The notes: generated by a model from the sequence alone, not told the origin. Shown: positions 46,578-59,582, counted from the first letter of the stretch. The stretch is 64,000 nucleotides of DNA from Cordilura impudica (GCA_963682025.1 OY821517.1:93493946-93557945); one strand, 5' to 3'. A program made the numbers and translations.

Positions 46578-46890
46578 TATTGTACATACCTATTGTCGTT
46601 TTTATGAAACAAGCTAAATCTAAGTTTATATTTTCAGTTCGAAGATCATAATTGGTAAAATTAAATATTAATAAACAGTAGAAACTTGAAATTATACGGT
46701 TTTTTATTGTTATTCATAGGAATTTAAAGCTTTTAACCGTGGGCACACAGAAGAATTCTAAGGACTTCCTATATTCAAATTTGAACAAATGTTTCAATCT
46801 TGGTAGAGTCAAATATTAAAAACAGATTGATCAAAATGAATCGGCAGTTCATATGTGAAATACCTCGAATACCTGAAATACCTCCCAGTT
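46578..46890. other. Unique spacer between A8 and A9
   Basis: 313 bases with no recognised feature, between two family A copies in opposite orientation. Confidence 0.35.
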
Positions 46891-47657
46891 TTTATACCCT
46901 ATACCACTATGTGGTTTGGGTATAATGACTTTGTGCTGCTGTTTGTAACAACCAAAAATATTTGACCTACACCCATCTTTAATTCTACCGATCGAATCAG
47001 AATCACTATCTGATTCGATTTAACGATGTCCGTCCGTCTGTGTGTCCATGTAAAGCTTGTTATCAAACTGCAGGTCGCAAATATGAATATGTTTTAATGA
47101 AATTTTGTATATAACCTTCTATCGGCTATAGGATGAACGCTGTTGAAATTGGTGAGAATCGGTCCGTGTTCAGACCTAGCCCCCATACAAATTTTCCATA
47201 AGATCCAAATTATCATATAGATCTTAGTCAAATTGGGTTTATATGCGTTTATTACATCCATTAATGAGTAGTCCAAAAATTATGCCTATGGGACAACTCT
47301 TAATCATAGGCCCCATATAGAGCTGCTTCCCGATCTTCACTTAAATCTGTCAAAAAACAAAAATATTGCACTGATTCTTCTCAAATTTTATTTGTATATA
47401 TTTTTGCAAAATACAAGAGACTTTACCAAACAGAGTCAGGATCGTTCCATTTTTGGGCCTAGTCCCTATATAGATATAGCATCCGATATGAACTTTTTCA
47501 TACCTGCAGCCGAAAAAATTAATAAAAATCCCACTCAAATTTGGTTTATGCTTATTTTCTATATCCAGTTAGTTGGGCCTGAGAGATAAGATCTCTAAAC
47601 GCATGGTATAGGGTATCGTATAGTCGGTCTAGACCGACTATAATTTTCTTATTTGTT
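46891..47657 (-). repeat. Family A repeat, copy A9
   Basis: Full-length inverted copy with a short GGAC tract and the terminal palindrome intact. It shares with A8 the segment ttaagagttgtcccatag, absent from A1-A4, so A8 and A9 belong to one subfamily. Confidence 0.8.
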
Positions 47658-48123
47658 CTAAATCGATTTATACTTTCGCGAAACCCGTAAACTAGTATTT
47701 AGAAAAAATCAATCTACTGAGTTCTTCTTCTATAAAATTCTATAAATCGAAACTTTTATTTTTAATCGAAGAAGAATGAAATATTTTTGAAACCGTCCTC
47801 CTTAAATTTAATAAAATATGGTGGCGAAATTAATGAAGATTTAAAAAAAAAAATCACTGAAATGGCCACAGTAATTGTGTGTCTCTGCAGATATTATTCA
47901 CCTGCGAGTTTATTTCTAGTACAAGTACATTTAAGAAAAGGCATTTTCATATGATCACAATTATGTCTATTATGGATAAGTTAGTGATAATCCTAAACAG
48001 CTATAATTTTTAAAACTTTTAACAAAACATACATATATTTTTCTAATAGTCGTTTCCGATTTATATTGAGTAACTTTTTATATGCTTTTTGTACACTCAT
48101 TCCGTCTGTAATAACTATAAAAA

Positions 48124-48491
48124 AACAAGTAAGAAAATTATAGTCGGTATAACAAAACATGGGTCTAGGTCACTATATTCACTTAAATCCATAAAAAAAA
48201 ATATGGCACAGATTTTTCTCAAATTTGGTTCGAACATATTTTTTTAGATATAAGTGACCTTACCAAATATGGTTAGGAACGGTCAATTTTTCGGCATAGT
48301 CCCCATATAGATATAGCATCCGATATGAACTTTTCCATATCTGCAGCCAAAAAATTAATAACAATGCCACTTCAATTTGGTTTATACTTATCTTCTATAT
48401 CGAATTAGTTGTTCCGAAAGAATTGGTCTCTAAACCATGGTATAGGGTACCGTATAGTCGGTCTAGACCGACTATAATATTCTTACTTGTT
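48124..48491. repeat. Family A fold-back derivative, A10
   Basis: Both ends are family A 5' ends: aacaagtaagaaaattatag on the left and its inverse, with the full palindrome, on the right. The 368-bp interior carries pieces of the 5' half only. The usual 3' end is absent. Confidence 0.7.
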
Positions 48492-49091
48492 TTTTAATCA
48501 TATTTGAATGTCACTAACTCCAAGGTTATTGAACAAAAAACACAAAAATTTTGACATAACATAGACCAGTATTAATGGTTTTCAGAAACACCAAAATATT
48601 TGTAATCCGTTTATTATTCAGCAAAATTCTGTACGGGATATATATGTCCAATTGGTCGTCAATGGTTAAACAGATGTTTTATAGATTTATAGTATTACTA
48701 GATGTAACCCGGTGTGCTTAGCTACCCCTCCCCCCAAATCGTAATGGAAGGGCTCAAGCAAATTCCCAAGGCTCTCACTACTACAGTAATTCAGATATAT
48801 CACATTTAGTATTAGGTTTGTGTGGGGATGCCACGCGCATTTGTCTAATGCCGCACATTTTTTTGTCTGACTACTCACGTTAATAATAGATGACCTCAGA
48901 CAAATTTGTAAAGCTTTCTCTATCATAGTACTTAATATATATTAAAAATGAACTTTGTATGGGAGGTTCCAGGCCCTCTAAATATATTTAAAAAACTACA
49001 GCCTGTAGCACTTTCCATATCCGCAGTAAATCTCTGTGAAAATTTCAGGAAGATCAGAGGAGTAGTTACGGAGATCATTTCCTACAAACAA

Positions 49092-49872
49092 AACAAGTAA
49101 GAAAATTATAGTCGGTCTAGACCGACTATACGATACCCTATACCATGTCCTATCTCTTAGGCCCAACTAACTGGACATAGAAAATAAGCAAAAACCAAAT
49201 TTGAGTCTGATTTTTATTAATTTTTTTGGCTGCAGATATGAAAAAATTCATATTGGATGCTATATCTATATGGGGACTAGGTCCGAAAATGGACCGATCC
49301 TGATCATGTTTGGTAAAGTCTCTTGTATTTTGCAAAAATATATACAAACAAAATCTGAGAAGAATCAATGCAATATTTTTGTTTTTTAATAGATTTAAGT
49401 GAAGATCGGGAAGCAGCTCTATATGGGGCCAAAGGGACAATTTTTGGACTACTCATTAATGGACGTAATGAATGCATACAAAACCCAATTTGAGTAAGAT
49501 CTATATGACAATTTGGATCTTATGGCAATTTATGTCGATTTCATAGGGGTAATTTGTATGGGGGCTAGGTCTGAACATGGACCGATTCTCACCTATTTCA
49601 ATAGCGTTCATCCCATAGCCGATAAAAGCTTATATTCCAAATTTCGTCAAAATATATTCATATTTGCGACCTGCAGTTTGATTACAAGCTTTACATGGAC
49701 ACACAGACGGACGGACGGACGGACGGACGGACGGACATTGTTAAATCAACTCAGAAAGTGATTCTGATTCGATCGGTATAATTAAAGATGGGTCTAGGTC
49801 AAATATTTTTGGTTGTTACAAACAGCAGCACAAAGTCATTATACCCAAACCACATAGTGGTATAGGGTATAA
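49092..49872 (+). repeat. Family A repeat, copy A11, inserted in Helitron H1
   Basis: Full-length copy inserted in the (aaac)n stretch of H1. H2 at 55805-55835 shows the uninterrupted stretch. It has about seven GGAC units. The flanking aaaac on both sides could be a target duplication, but the simple repeat makes this ambiguous. Confidence 0.8.
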
Positions 49873-49937
49873 AAACAAACAAACAAATACACATTAACTC
49901 TTAATTATGTTAGTATAGATTATTAGTATAGATTTTT

Positions 49938-50085
49938 TTATTTCAATGCTTGCTGATATATAATGCGTTTTGTTGCTTCATTCGTTACAACAATTATCAG
50001 ATTTTTCGGCGTTCCTAGCCAGGAGCAAGGTACATATAGCTGCCCATGAGAAGGACATGGATTTTCCAAATTAGATCTGGCAACA
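49938..50085 (-). pseudogene. Helitron helicase C-terminus in H1
   Basis: The minus strand reads NLENPCPSHGQLYVPCSWLG, TPKNLIIVV and YQQALK, then TAA at 49938. SHGQLYVxCSxxGTPxNL is the conserved final helicase motif of Helitrons. Only about 45 residues remain, upstream of the internal copy of the Helitron 5' end. Confidence 0.75.
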
Positions 50086-50299
50086 CTTAACTATTGGCCT
50101 TATATTTAAAACACCATTTGGAAATTTTTCATTTTATCTATTTTTGATTTTGCCCATTTTTATATTAAAGATTTTTGTTTTCTGGGCGATTTTTATTTTT
50201 CGCGATTTTTGGGTTTGGCGATTTTTGATTTTGACGATATATTTTCCACGACAAATCACATTGATAAGTAATGTACTTGTCAAAAGACTGCTGCTTTCG

Positions 50300-51190
50300 T
50301 AGTACATCATATTTTTGATATAGGTGGTGCCACGCCCACTTATCCCATCCCGCCCAATTTTTATTGGACTACTCACATTAATATCTGATGGACTCGTGCA
50401 AAACGTCGAGCCTTTCCCAGTTATATGATATTAGATATCTACTTTGCATGGGCGGTGCTACGACCACTGCTCCGACCCCACCAATTTTTTTGTTCGACTA
50501 ATCACACAAAGAACCTATGGGCTCACGCAAAGCCGCAAAGCTCTCTCTTTTACAGTACTCCAGATATATGGCATTAAATAGTTACTTTGCATGGGGAGTA
50601 CTACGCCCATTGGTGTGAACCCGCCCATTTTTTGTCTGACTACTCACACTAAGATCTGATGGTGTCGTGCAAAGTGCCAAAGCTTCCCTCTTTTAGTACA
50701 CCAGTTATATGATATCATATATTTACTGTGTACGGGCGGTGCCACGCCCACTGCTCCGATCATGCCCATTTTTTGTCTAACTAATCATATGAATAACTTA
50801 TGGGTTCACACAAAGTCCCAAGACTCTCACTATAACAGTACTCCAGATATGTGGCATTTTATATTTTATTCGTATGGCAGGTACCACGCCTATTGGTCCG
50901 ATACTGCCCATTTTTTGTCCGACTGCTCACATTAATAATAGGTGACATCAGACAAATTTGAAAAACTCTCTCTGTCATAGTACTCGAGATATATAACATT
51001 GAATTATTACTTGTATGGGAGGTACCACGCCCACTTCTCCGATCCCGCCCATTTCCGGCGTGGCTACTAATATTAACAAAAGGTGACCTCACACAAATTT
51101 GCAAAGCTCTCCCTGTCATAGTAGTCAATATATGTATGTATATGATATTAAAAATTTACTTTGTGTGGGACGTGCCACGCCCACTAAAAA
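50300..51190 (-). repeat. Seven ~125-151-bp tandem units in H1
   Basis: The anchor gtgccacgccca and close variants occur at about 50331, 50456, 50607, 50740, 50881, 51025 and 51172. Each unit also holds a cccattttttgtctgactac-like block and a catagtactcgagatatat-like block. Units are degenerate, so the array is old. Confidence 0.8.
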
Positions 51191-51338
51191 TATTCAAAAA
51201 ATTACAGCCTATACCACTTCCCATATCCGCAGTAAGACTCTATGAAAATTTCAGGAAGATCAGATAGCTAGTTACGGAGATTACCTCCTACAAACAAACA
51301 AACAAACACACATTACCTCTTTATTATATTAGTATAGA

Positions 51339-51984
51339 TTTGTATATAGTATTAGTATAAACTAAATTAAAAAAATTCATAATATTAAATCAACAATTAT
51401 TTAAACTATAAATAAAAAGACTTAGAAAAAGGTTAAATCTAAATATCTCAAAAATACAAAAACAATTATCGTAATCTTCGAAGCAATTAAGATTTTTTGT
51501 GAAACAAAAATGTTTTTTACAAAAGAAACATATTGCACTTGTCCGATCTTCCTTTTCATTTTTAGTACAAACTAAAAAAGTAGTTATCGATTCTCTGTGA
51601 TCTGTATTTAAAAATTTACAACAAATACAAAACCAAAACTACAGTTATTTATGTAAAAAATAAAAACAAAAATCACTGACTTGCTTTGAGCGGAGTAAAT
51701 TAGTTGCTCACTAATTTTGACCGTTGACGACCAATGGGATATATATGCACCATCGATTTTTTCCTTGAAGGATTAAAAAAAAAAAAATATTTTTGACGTC
51801 ACTTTTGGGTCGTTAAGTACGAATCCACAAAAACAATAAAAATTTTTCAGCAGTTTATTTTCGGTCGTGAAAGGGTTAAAATAAACTGTTTGCGTTATTA
51901 AAAATAAAATAAAATACAGTTAAATCTAAAAATAGAATAAACTGAATTACAATTATTATTAATAAAAAAAACCTACGACAAAAT
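51339..51984. other. No gene recognised
   Basis: AT-rich DNA between Helitron H1 and the interrupted family A copy A12. Confidence 0.35.
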
Positions 51985-52187
51985 TCCAGACCAAATAAAT
52001 CGAAATCTGAGTGGAATTTTTTTTCACCTGCATATATCAAAAGTTCTTATAGGACGCAATTTATATGGGGGATAGATCGCAAAATGGACCGATCCTAACC
52101 ATATTTGTTAGCGGAACTTATTTTTTCAAAAATATATACAAACGGAATTTGAAAAAAATCTGCACAATGGTTATGTTTTGTGATAGA
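51985..52187 (+). repeat. Family A repeat, copy A12, 5' part
   Basis: Old, diverged family A sequence (atctgagtggaatttttttt, ggaccgatcctaaccatatt) that stops at the 3' end of a minus-strand Helitron. The rest of the same copy resumes at 54063. Confidence 0.65.
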
Positions 52188-53271
52188 CTAGCTGTTGGGC
52201 TCGGTATTGCCCGGGATCCAAAAGCCTTTGACTTGAAAAATGGTTCACTACGCCTACCGGGGGCTGATTCCTTAGTCCACAGTAAATAAATTCCCCAAAA
52301 ATGAACTTGCTCCCCAGAAATTTTTATGGGGTTGGCGAATTTGATCAAAATTAAAAAATCCACAAATGTTTACGTTTTTTGGGGAGTAAATTCATTTCAG
52401 TTTGAATTTAAAATTTTTTTAATTTTTTAATTTAAAAATTTTTTTATAAGACGCTACAGAAAAAATGCTTCAAAAATAAATAAAAAATAAAAATAAGTAA
52501 CGGAACCGTTTGCAAATTAAAAGATTCAGAACTCTTAAAAATTTATCTATTTAATCCAATAAGTGATCATCATTGAGCAGACATCAAATTTATAAAATGG
52601 AAAATGGCTGCGCCGTTTAAGCTTGTGCCGCAAGGTTGCGTTAAGAAACTGATTATGGTATATGTGTGACCTATTTGGATCAACAGGTAATTATTGCACA
52701 TACATACGTAGTTCAAATTTATCATAAGTCATTTCACTGAGCTCTGTTCTGTGTCTCGACCACGTCCGCATATTTGGCAGCTACACCCGTGCTGCTGCGC
52801 AATTGTCGACAACTTATTTTAATTGCCAAAATATATTTTTCAGATCATTCCCATATTTTAGCTAAGCTGTTCCGCGTCCGGGTCCGCGTCCGCGCACAGA
52901 AATCATGCTATTGAAAAGAATACAGACTTTTAATGTGTTTATTGCAGTACAGATATTTAGAGCTGTATGTAGATTTTCACTGAAATAAATATTTACCAAA
53001 ATTCATTAAATGAAAATATGTAAAAATTTAAGAATGAGTTTTGGGAGTAAGTCCATTTTTTATGTCGTGTTTAGAAAAATTGGTAAATTTGTTAATTTTT
53101 TTGAGGACATTTTTTTAAATTTGGGGAATTTGTTCATCGTGGAGTTATTCCCCAATTTTTTGGGGAATAAGTTAATTTTTTTGGGGGCGATTTGTTCATT
53201 GGGACTAAGTACTCAGCGCCTGCTTACCATTACAACTAACTATCTTTATGTCTAAAAGTTACGAATTATAG

Positions 53272-53500
53272 TTATTCTAGAGGTTTAGGGTTTACAACAT
53301 TTCTTATAGGAAAAGACTGTGCTGGCTCCCAACTCTGAAGCAGGCAATATATAATTGTCCATGAGAAAAACAGGGGACTCTATGTTGATACCTGCTACCT
53401 TAATAGATTATCCTTGTGCTTTATTAATTGTCACAGCAAATGCAAGACCGCCGGAAGCTATAGTATTTTAAAATCAAAGAGCATATCGCGCAATATCAGG
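53272..53500 (-). pseudogene. Helitron helicase C-terminus in Hy
   Basis: The minus strand reads LAFAVTINKAQG, a stop, SIKVAGINIESPVFLMDNYI, a shifted LPASELGAS and NVVNPKPLE before TAA at 53272. These are the last two conserved helicase motifs (TINKAQGQS and the HGQLY region) and the Helitron C-terminus. Decayed. Confidence 0.75.
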
Positions 53501-53509
53501 GTTATTCTT

Positions 53510-54055
53510 AGTATAAGAACACTGCCAGCTCCAATTTTTATGAGTTTTGAAAAATAAAAATTTGTATAGCGAACAAACATTCCAAAAAAGAGAAAATGAA
53601 TTTTAGATAAAACGAGAGCGTAAAGGTAGGCGTGGCCGGAAGAGGTATATAGCGACCTTCGCTGGATAACAGAAATCTTGTGTACCAAATTGCAGAGAAA
53701 TCCTTGGAAAAATAAAAGTTTGTGTAGCAGTCAAACAAAAAACCAGACAAAAATCGAATTTTATGTACGTAGAAGTGGACGTAAAAGCAGGCGTGGCCGG
53801 TAAAAAGCATTTGGTATGTACCACAATTCAGAGACATCCACTGAAAATTACAAATTTGTATAGCGAACAAATGTTCCCAAAAACAGAAAATGAATTTTAT
53901 ATAAAAAGTGGGCGCAAAAGTATGAGTGGCCGCTAAAGAGCACAGCGTTACATTACCTGGAGTACAGCGATCGTGTGTACCAAATTTCAGAGAAATCCGA
54001 TGAAAAATAAAAATTTGTGTAACGGTCAAACAAACAAATAGAAAATGAGTTTTAT
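53510..54055 (-). repeat. ~155-bp tandem units at the Hy 5' end
   Basis: About 3.5 copies of a unit with gcgtggccgg, gtgtaccaaatttcagagaa and gaaaatgaattttatata. The same unit type starts the Hx Helitron at 17098-17290. The unit break shifts between copies and some are shortened. Confidence 0.75.
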
Positions 54056-54062
54056 ATATATA

Positions 54063-54535
54063 ACTGATCGGGAAGCGGCTTTATATGAGAGCTATAAGTA
54101 GCATTTTTCCTACAGAATTTATTTGTTGACTACTAAATAATGAGTATAATAAACGGACACAAACCAAATTTGAAAGGAATCAATAAGCCAATTTGGATGT
54201 TGTAGCAATTTAAATCCATCTAATAGGTCCCATTTTTCTGGGAACTGAATCGGAAAATGCATCAAATTTCACCAATTTCAACAACATTTATCGATAGATA
54301 GAATCTTTTGTTCAAAATTTTACTTGAATATATTAATATTTGCAACTTCGATTATCAAGTTTGTATGGACAAAAAGACGGATGGACGGACATAGCTAAAT
54401 CGAGTAAGAAATTAATTCTGAAATTGAAATTGAAATTCAGAAATTGACTCTGAGTCGATTGTTGTAGTAAAATTGGATCTTGGTCAAATGTTTTTGGTGG
54501 TTCAACCATTAACCACATAGTGGTTTAGGATATAA
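54063..54535 (+). repeat. Family A repeat, copy A12, 3' part
   Basis: Continuation of the copy begun at 51985: gatcgggaagcggctttata, a weakly preserved GGAC tract and a 3' end decayed to ccacatagtggtttaggata. Confidence 0.65.
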
Positions 54536-55415
54536 TCATTGTGAATACATATTTTCTAACGAAGCTACTAAACGGAATAAAATATATACTTTCTAAAACA
54601 ATTCTGTCGATGAATTTTTATTACTTAAAAATATGTTTGCTTTCAAGCGCATCGAAAGCGAGTGGTTTCAAAATAAAAAGGTTTTAAAAGATTTCAAAGA
54701 TCAACTTATATCACTAAGTATGTATGGATTTTGGTACCGCGAAACCAAATGTTATTGTAGAGTGAATTTATTTTGAAATCGCAAAACTATTTCAATTCTA
54801 AAAAATAATATTGGTTTTTCAAATTTATTATCTGACTCCAATGCTTGTTTGCTTAAATATTTAATGGTAAGCGAAACAGCAAAAATGTTCAAAAAGGCTG
54901 CAGAGGTTTAAAATAAAACATTTCTGTCAAACTGTGACATGGCCAATTTAAATAATACCTGCGAAATGGACCAGAAATGATCAGATTAATCAAACTGAAA
55001 TGGGTCTTCATCATATATTAAAGAATATTATCGACATAACGAACATTTTTAGAAGTAACATGTAAAGCTGACGGTAGAGAATATTTGCCAATTTTATAAG
55101 TGGTTCGTGAAAATAATCAATGGAATAATATAGAAGAAAGAGTTTGATAACATTACATAATCAAATTTTACTGACTATATGGAAACAGGAGCTTACACCG
55201 GTAATGAAACCGTACGGTAGGAAGATTGTAACAAGTCGCCAAAATAATAAGGAAATGTCTGGTAGTACTTAAGTCCGACAGAAAATTTGTCAAGCATCGA
55301 AAACTATAGGATGTCATATTAGGCTCAAGCACTCGTGAATATGGAGCACCAATAATCGTTGAAAACTTAATTGATTGAAAAACCGTATGAGACGCTATAT
55401 TTAGTATATATTTTA
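54536..55415. other. No gene recognised
   Basis: AT-rich, apparently single-copy within the window; the minus-strand frame at 55168-55515 runs into the H2 Helitron end and is not a gene. Confidence 0.35.
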
Positions 55416-57259
55416 CTAGATGTAACCCGGTGTGCTTCGCTACACCCTCCCCTCCCCCCCCCCCCCCGTTCCGAATCGTTATGAAAGGGCTCACGCAAAG
55501 TCCCAAGGCTCTCACTAATACAGTAATTCAGATATATCATACTTAATATTAAGTTTGTGTGGTGGTACCACGCGCATTTGTCTAATCCCGCCCATTTTTT
55601 TGTCTGACTACTCACGTTATTAATAGATGACCTGAGACAAATTTGCAAAGCTTTCTCTATCATAGTACTTTATATGTATGATATTAAAAATTTACGTTGT
55701 CAAAATTTTTTAAAAAAAAATAAAGCCTGTAGCACTCCCATATCCGCAATAAGACTATGTGAAAATTTCAGGAATATCAGATGAGCAGTTACGGAGATTA
55801 TCTCCTACAAACAAACAAACAAACAAACAAATATTACATCTTTATTATGTTAGTATAGATTATTAGTATGGATTTTTTTATTTCAATGTTTGCTGATGCT
55901 GGTATACAATGTTTTTTTGTTTTTTTCATTCCGTACAACAATTATCAGATTTTTCGGCGTTCCTACCCTGGAGCAAAGTACATCTAGCTGCCCATGAGAA
56001 GAAGATGGGTTATCCATTTTAGATCTGGCAACACTTAACTATTGGCCTTGAACTTAGTATATCATTTGGCAATTTTTCTTTTTAGCGATTTTTGATTTTG
56101 CCCATTTTTGATTTTGAAGATTTTTGTTTTTTGGGCGATTTTAATTTTTCGCGATTTTTGGGTTTGGCGATTTTTGATATTGGCGATATATTTTCCACGA
56201 CAAATCACATTGATAACTTATGAACTTGTCAAAAGACTGTCGCTTTCGTAGTGGTTCATATTTTTTACATAGGAGGTGCCATGCCCACTAATCCCATCCC
56301 GCCCAATTTTTATTGGACTACTGACATTAATATGTGATGAACTCATGCAAAATGTCGAGTCTTTCGCTTTTATAGTACACCACAGCTCCGATCACGCCCA
56401 TTTTTTTGTTCGACTAATCACACAATATAACTATGGGCTCACGCAAAGCCACAAACCTCTCTCTTTTACAGTACTCCAGATATATGACATTAAATAGTTA
56501 CTTTGCATGGTTTCTTGCCACGCCCGTTGGTGTGAACCCGCCAATTTTTTGTTCGACTACTCATACTAAGATCTTATAGGCTCGTGCAAAGTGTCAAAGC
56601 TTCCTTTTTAGCACATTAGTTATATGATATCATATATTTACTTTGTATGGACGGTCCCACGCCAACTGCTCCGATCATGTCCATTTTTTGTCTAACTAAT
56701 CAAATTAATAATTTATGGGCTCACACAAAGTCCCAAGACTCTCACTATTACAGTACTCCAGATATATGGCATTTTATATTTACTTTGTATGGCAGGTGCC
56801 ACGCCTATTGGTCCGATACTGCCCATTTTGCTTCCGACTACTCACATTAATAATAGGTGACATCAGAAAAATTTGAAAAGCTTTCTCTATCGCATTACCC
56901 GAGATATATAATATTGAACTATTACTTGTAAGGGAGGTACCACGCCCACTTACCAGATCCCTCCCATTTCCGGCGTAGCTGCTAATATTAACAATAGGTG
57001 ACCTCACACAAATTTGCAAAACTCTCCTTATCATAGTACTCAATATATGTATATGATATTAAAAAATTGCTTTGTGTGGGAGGTGCCAGGCCCACCAAAA
57101 ATATTTGAAAAATTATAGCCTACAGCACTTCCCATATTCGCAGTAAGTCTCTGTGAAAATTTCAGGAAGATCAGAAGGGTAGTTACGGAGATTACCTCCT
57201 ACAAACAAACAAACAAACACACATTACCTCTTTATTATATTAGTATAGACTAGTATAGA
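55416..57259 (-). mobile_element. Composite Helitron H2
   Basis: Same organisation as H1 without an insertion. The 5' end is A/TCTATACTA at 57259 (an alternative TC ten bases inside). There are seven tandem units (about 56275-57090), a helicase tail remnant (SHGQL and VGTPKNLIIVV at about 55900-56035), an internal 5' end near 55855, a C-rich tract (55446-55468) and the terminator CTAG at 55416-55419 followed by T. Confidence 0.75.
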
Positions 57260-58854
57260 TTGTATAGATATTTTGTATATATTAGTTTCTTTTTGTTATT
57301 TTATTTCAAGTTTTGTTATTTTAAGTTTCCGGTCTTACCTATAGTATTTTGTTTTTTATTAGAAAAATTATTTAAAATAAATAAATATATCAAAAAATAA
57401 ATGTTATATTGATTCACTGGCATCATTACCCACAATATAATTATCTGTTTTTAAAAATGTTTGTATCCATTCAGCATCAGAGTAGGAGTCGGATTTTAAA
57501 AATTTCTGGGGATGTAATCGGAGTCGGAGTTGGAACTTTTTTTGACTACTCCACAACCCTGATAAGTAGATATTCTTTTTTCTTTAAAGAAATATGTGAT
57601 ATGAAAATAGCTTGATATGAACTTTTTATTTTGGCGTGATGACGTCACATAAATAAGCACCAATAACTTATTTATTAAGATTTATTTGCAATTTTCCAAA
57701 TTTCACAGGAACTCACACTTACATATTTAACAAATATATTGCAGATTTTCAGTAGGGTAAAACGATAACTTTATCGTTTATACATACGAGTACAAAGACA
57801 AAGTGACATGTATTGTGGTAATTTTACACCCATAAGTGATTAAGCCATCAACATAGGTCAAGTAGTTAGACAGTCTTAGCTTGAAAATTGTTATTTTCGA
57901 AGTCATTAGCTAAAAGTATTAAGTAAACCAAAAGTCAGCACAAAAATGTTGCCTTACATATTCATGTGCAGATAAGTCAGTGGCATGGTGTAGAGAAACT
58001 TGATAATTACTATGTATGGATGCCATGTTATTAAAGGACACAGAACTAACAGCCATACAAGCAGATGTGTGTGTTGAATTAGTGTATTAAAAGGACAAGT
58101 AAATTGCTAACAGTAAAAAGAACATTTGAAAATACATACCATTCATGGTCAAGACAATCATCAAAAATAACAAAAGCAAAAAAAAAAAAGATACTTAATG
58201 CATAAAACCAAAATTGAAGTTAAAACTAAAATGTATAAACTTACTTATTCAACACAAATCCCATGTGACATGTTAACAGGGGGTGTGGTGTCTTAGCAAA
58301 AACCGAGTTAACTCAGATGAAAAAAAACATACAAATAACGCCCTTTTTATCCACATCACTTATGAAGTTTTCTCTAAAAATATGTGAAAACTGAAAAAGG
58401 AAAAAACTAAAAATCTGTATCTAACTTGGTTAATTTATTTATTACCACTAAAGTTACATAAAAAAAACGCAAATTAACTTTAAAAACAAATAACCAACAA
58501 AACATGCTGAAAGCAAACAAATAAATATTCAATATATTTATTTTTTTTTCCACCAATGCTAACTGATGGAAAAAAACTTTGAAATTTATTTACATTACGA
58601 GTTACTTGAGTGGGGAAATGGTTTTTGAAACAATACATTAACTATAGCAAGAGAGGTGATGGTCCAGTAACATTGTATTTGGAGCCTTAACTTGTCATAG
58701 GACATTAATTTAAGGTTTTAAAGGCTAAAAAAGGCGTAATCTCATAATTTTTTTGAATATATGAATAATGTTGGATTATATATTTCATATACACGTTATA
58801 TATTAGCACTTGAATTCTCTTTGAAAAAATTTTCAACTAACAATTTTAATAAAT
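57260..58854. other. No gene recognised
   Basis: AT-rich. A short motif cluster at 57487-57570 (agtaggagtcggatttt, atcggagtcggagttgg, gactactccacaaccctga) is of a kind often seen in insect repeats, but too short to classify. Frames at 57409-57615 are unconvincing. Confidence 0.35.
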
Positions 58855-59580
58855 AAGTCCGTGACAGCGAATCTCCAGAGGCGCATCGAAAAAAAGTTGT
58901 TACCGGATTATGTTAAATAAAAAATCGAAATGCGTTTAAAAGCCGACATATTTCCCAGGTAATCATGAAATTTTTTTAAAATTTTTTTTTTTATTTTTGG
59001 CAGCATTTTGAAGTGAAAAACACGATTTTTGCTATAAAATTTCGGTAAATTTGTTGTTAAAAAAATGGGAAAAAATGTCAAAAGAAAAAAGTCTACGTGA
59101 TTACCTGGTGATTTATGTATGCAAATAGTGGAAGAAATTTCAACCAAATCGGTCAAGTATATTTTGATTATGATGGTCACGGACTTCAAACATGTTATTT
59201 GTGAAAAAATCGATTTAAAGAGTTTTAAAAACTGATTTATATACGATATACCGTATGAGGCCGGTCATTTGAAATGCTGTATCTTCGTTAGTTTCGCTCC
59301 AATTTTATTGACATTTCGACACAAGACTCTAGACATGTGGTGCATTACCCCCCCTTTGTAACAAAACTTCATGTAAATTGGAACAGCACTAACGACGATA
59401 TCGTACTGGTATATGTTAAACACTTTAAATCGAGTTTCTCGCAAACAACATGTTTGATCCTTTTGAAATTTTATACATTATTTTTACACATAAATCACCA
59501 GCTAATCACGAGGAGTTTGTTTTCCCCATTTTTTTAAAGTAAATTCACTGATATTTATTGCAAAAATCGTGTTTTGCACC
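58855..59580. repeat. Fold-back repeat, truncated
   Basis: aagtccgtgac (58855-58865) and gtcacggactt (59176-59186) are exact inverses; ccaggtaatca and tgattacctgg lie inside the same pair. In addition, cataaatcaccagctaatca and following DNA at 59486-59580 is an inverted copy of about 59015-59120. The structure ends where family A copy A13 begins. Confidence 0.55.
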
Positions 59581-59582
59581 TC

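Larger units (their letters stand above)
48698..51338 (-). mobile_element. Composite Helitron H1
   Basis: On the minus strand it starts A/TCTATACTAATATAATAAAG (TC at 51338) and ends with the hairpin region agcacaccgggttacatCTAG (to 48698) followed by T. From 5' to 3' it holds seven ~140-bp tandem units (50300-51190), a Helitron helicase tail (49938-50085), a second internal 5' end (about 49915), one more tandem-type unit and the terminator. Family A copy A11 is inserted in it. H2 and H3 have the same organisation. Confidence 0.75.
52188..54062 (-). mobile_element. Helitron derivative Hy
   Basis: On the minus strand the 3' end is CTAG at 52191-52188, followed by T, with the hairpin cccgggcaataccgagccc upstream. 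The 5' end near 54062 reads tatatataaaactcattttc, close to the Hx start. Inside are ~3.5 tandem units (53510-54055), a helicase tail (53272-53500) and segment B (52200-53245), which lacks the deletion present in B2 of Hx. It interrupts an old family A copy whose halves lie on either side. Confidence 0.75.
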
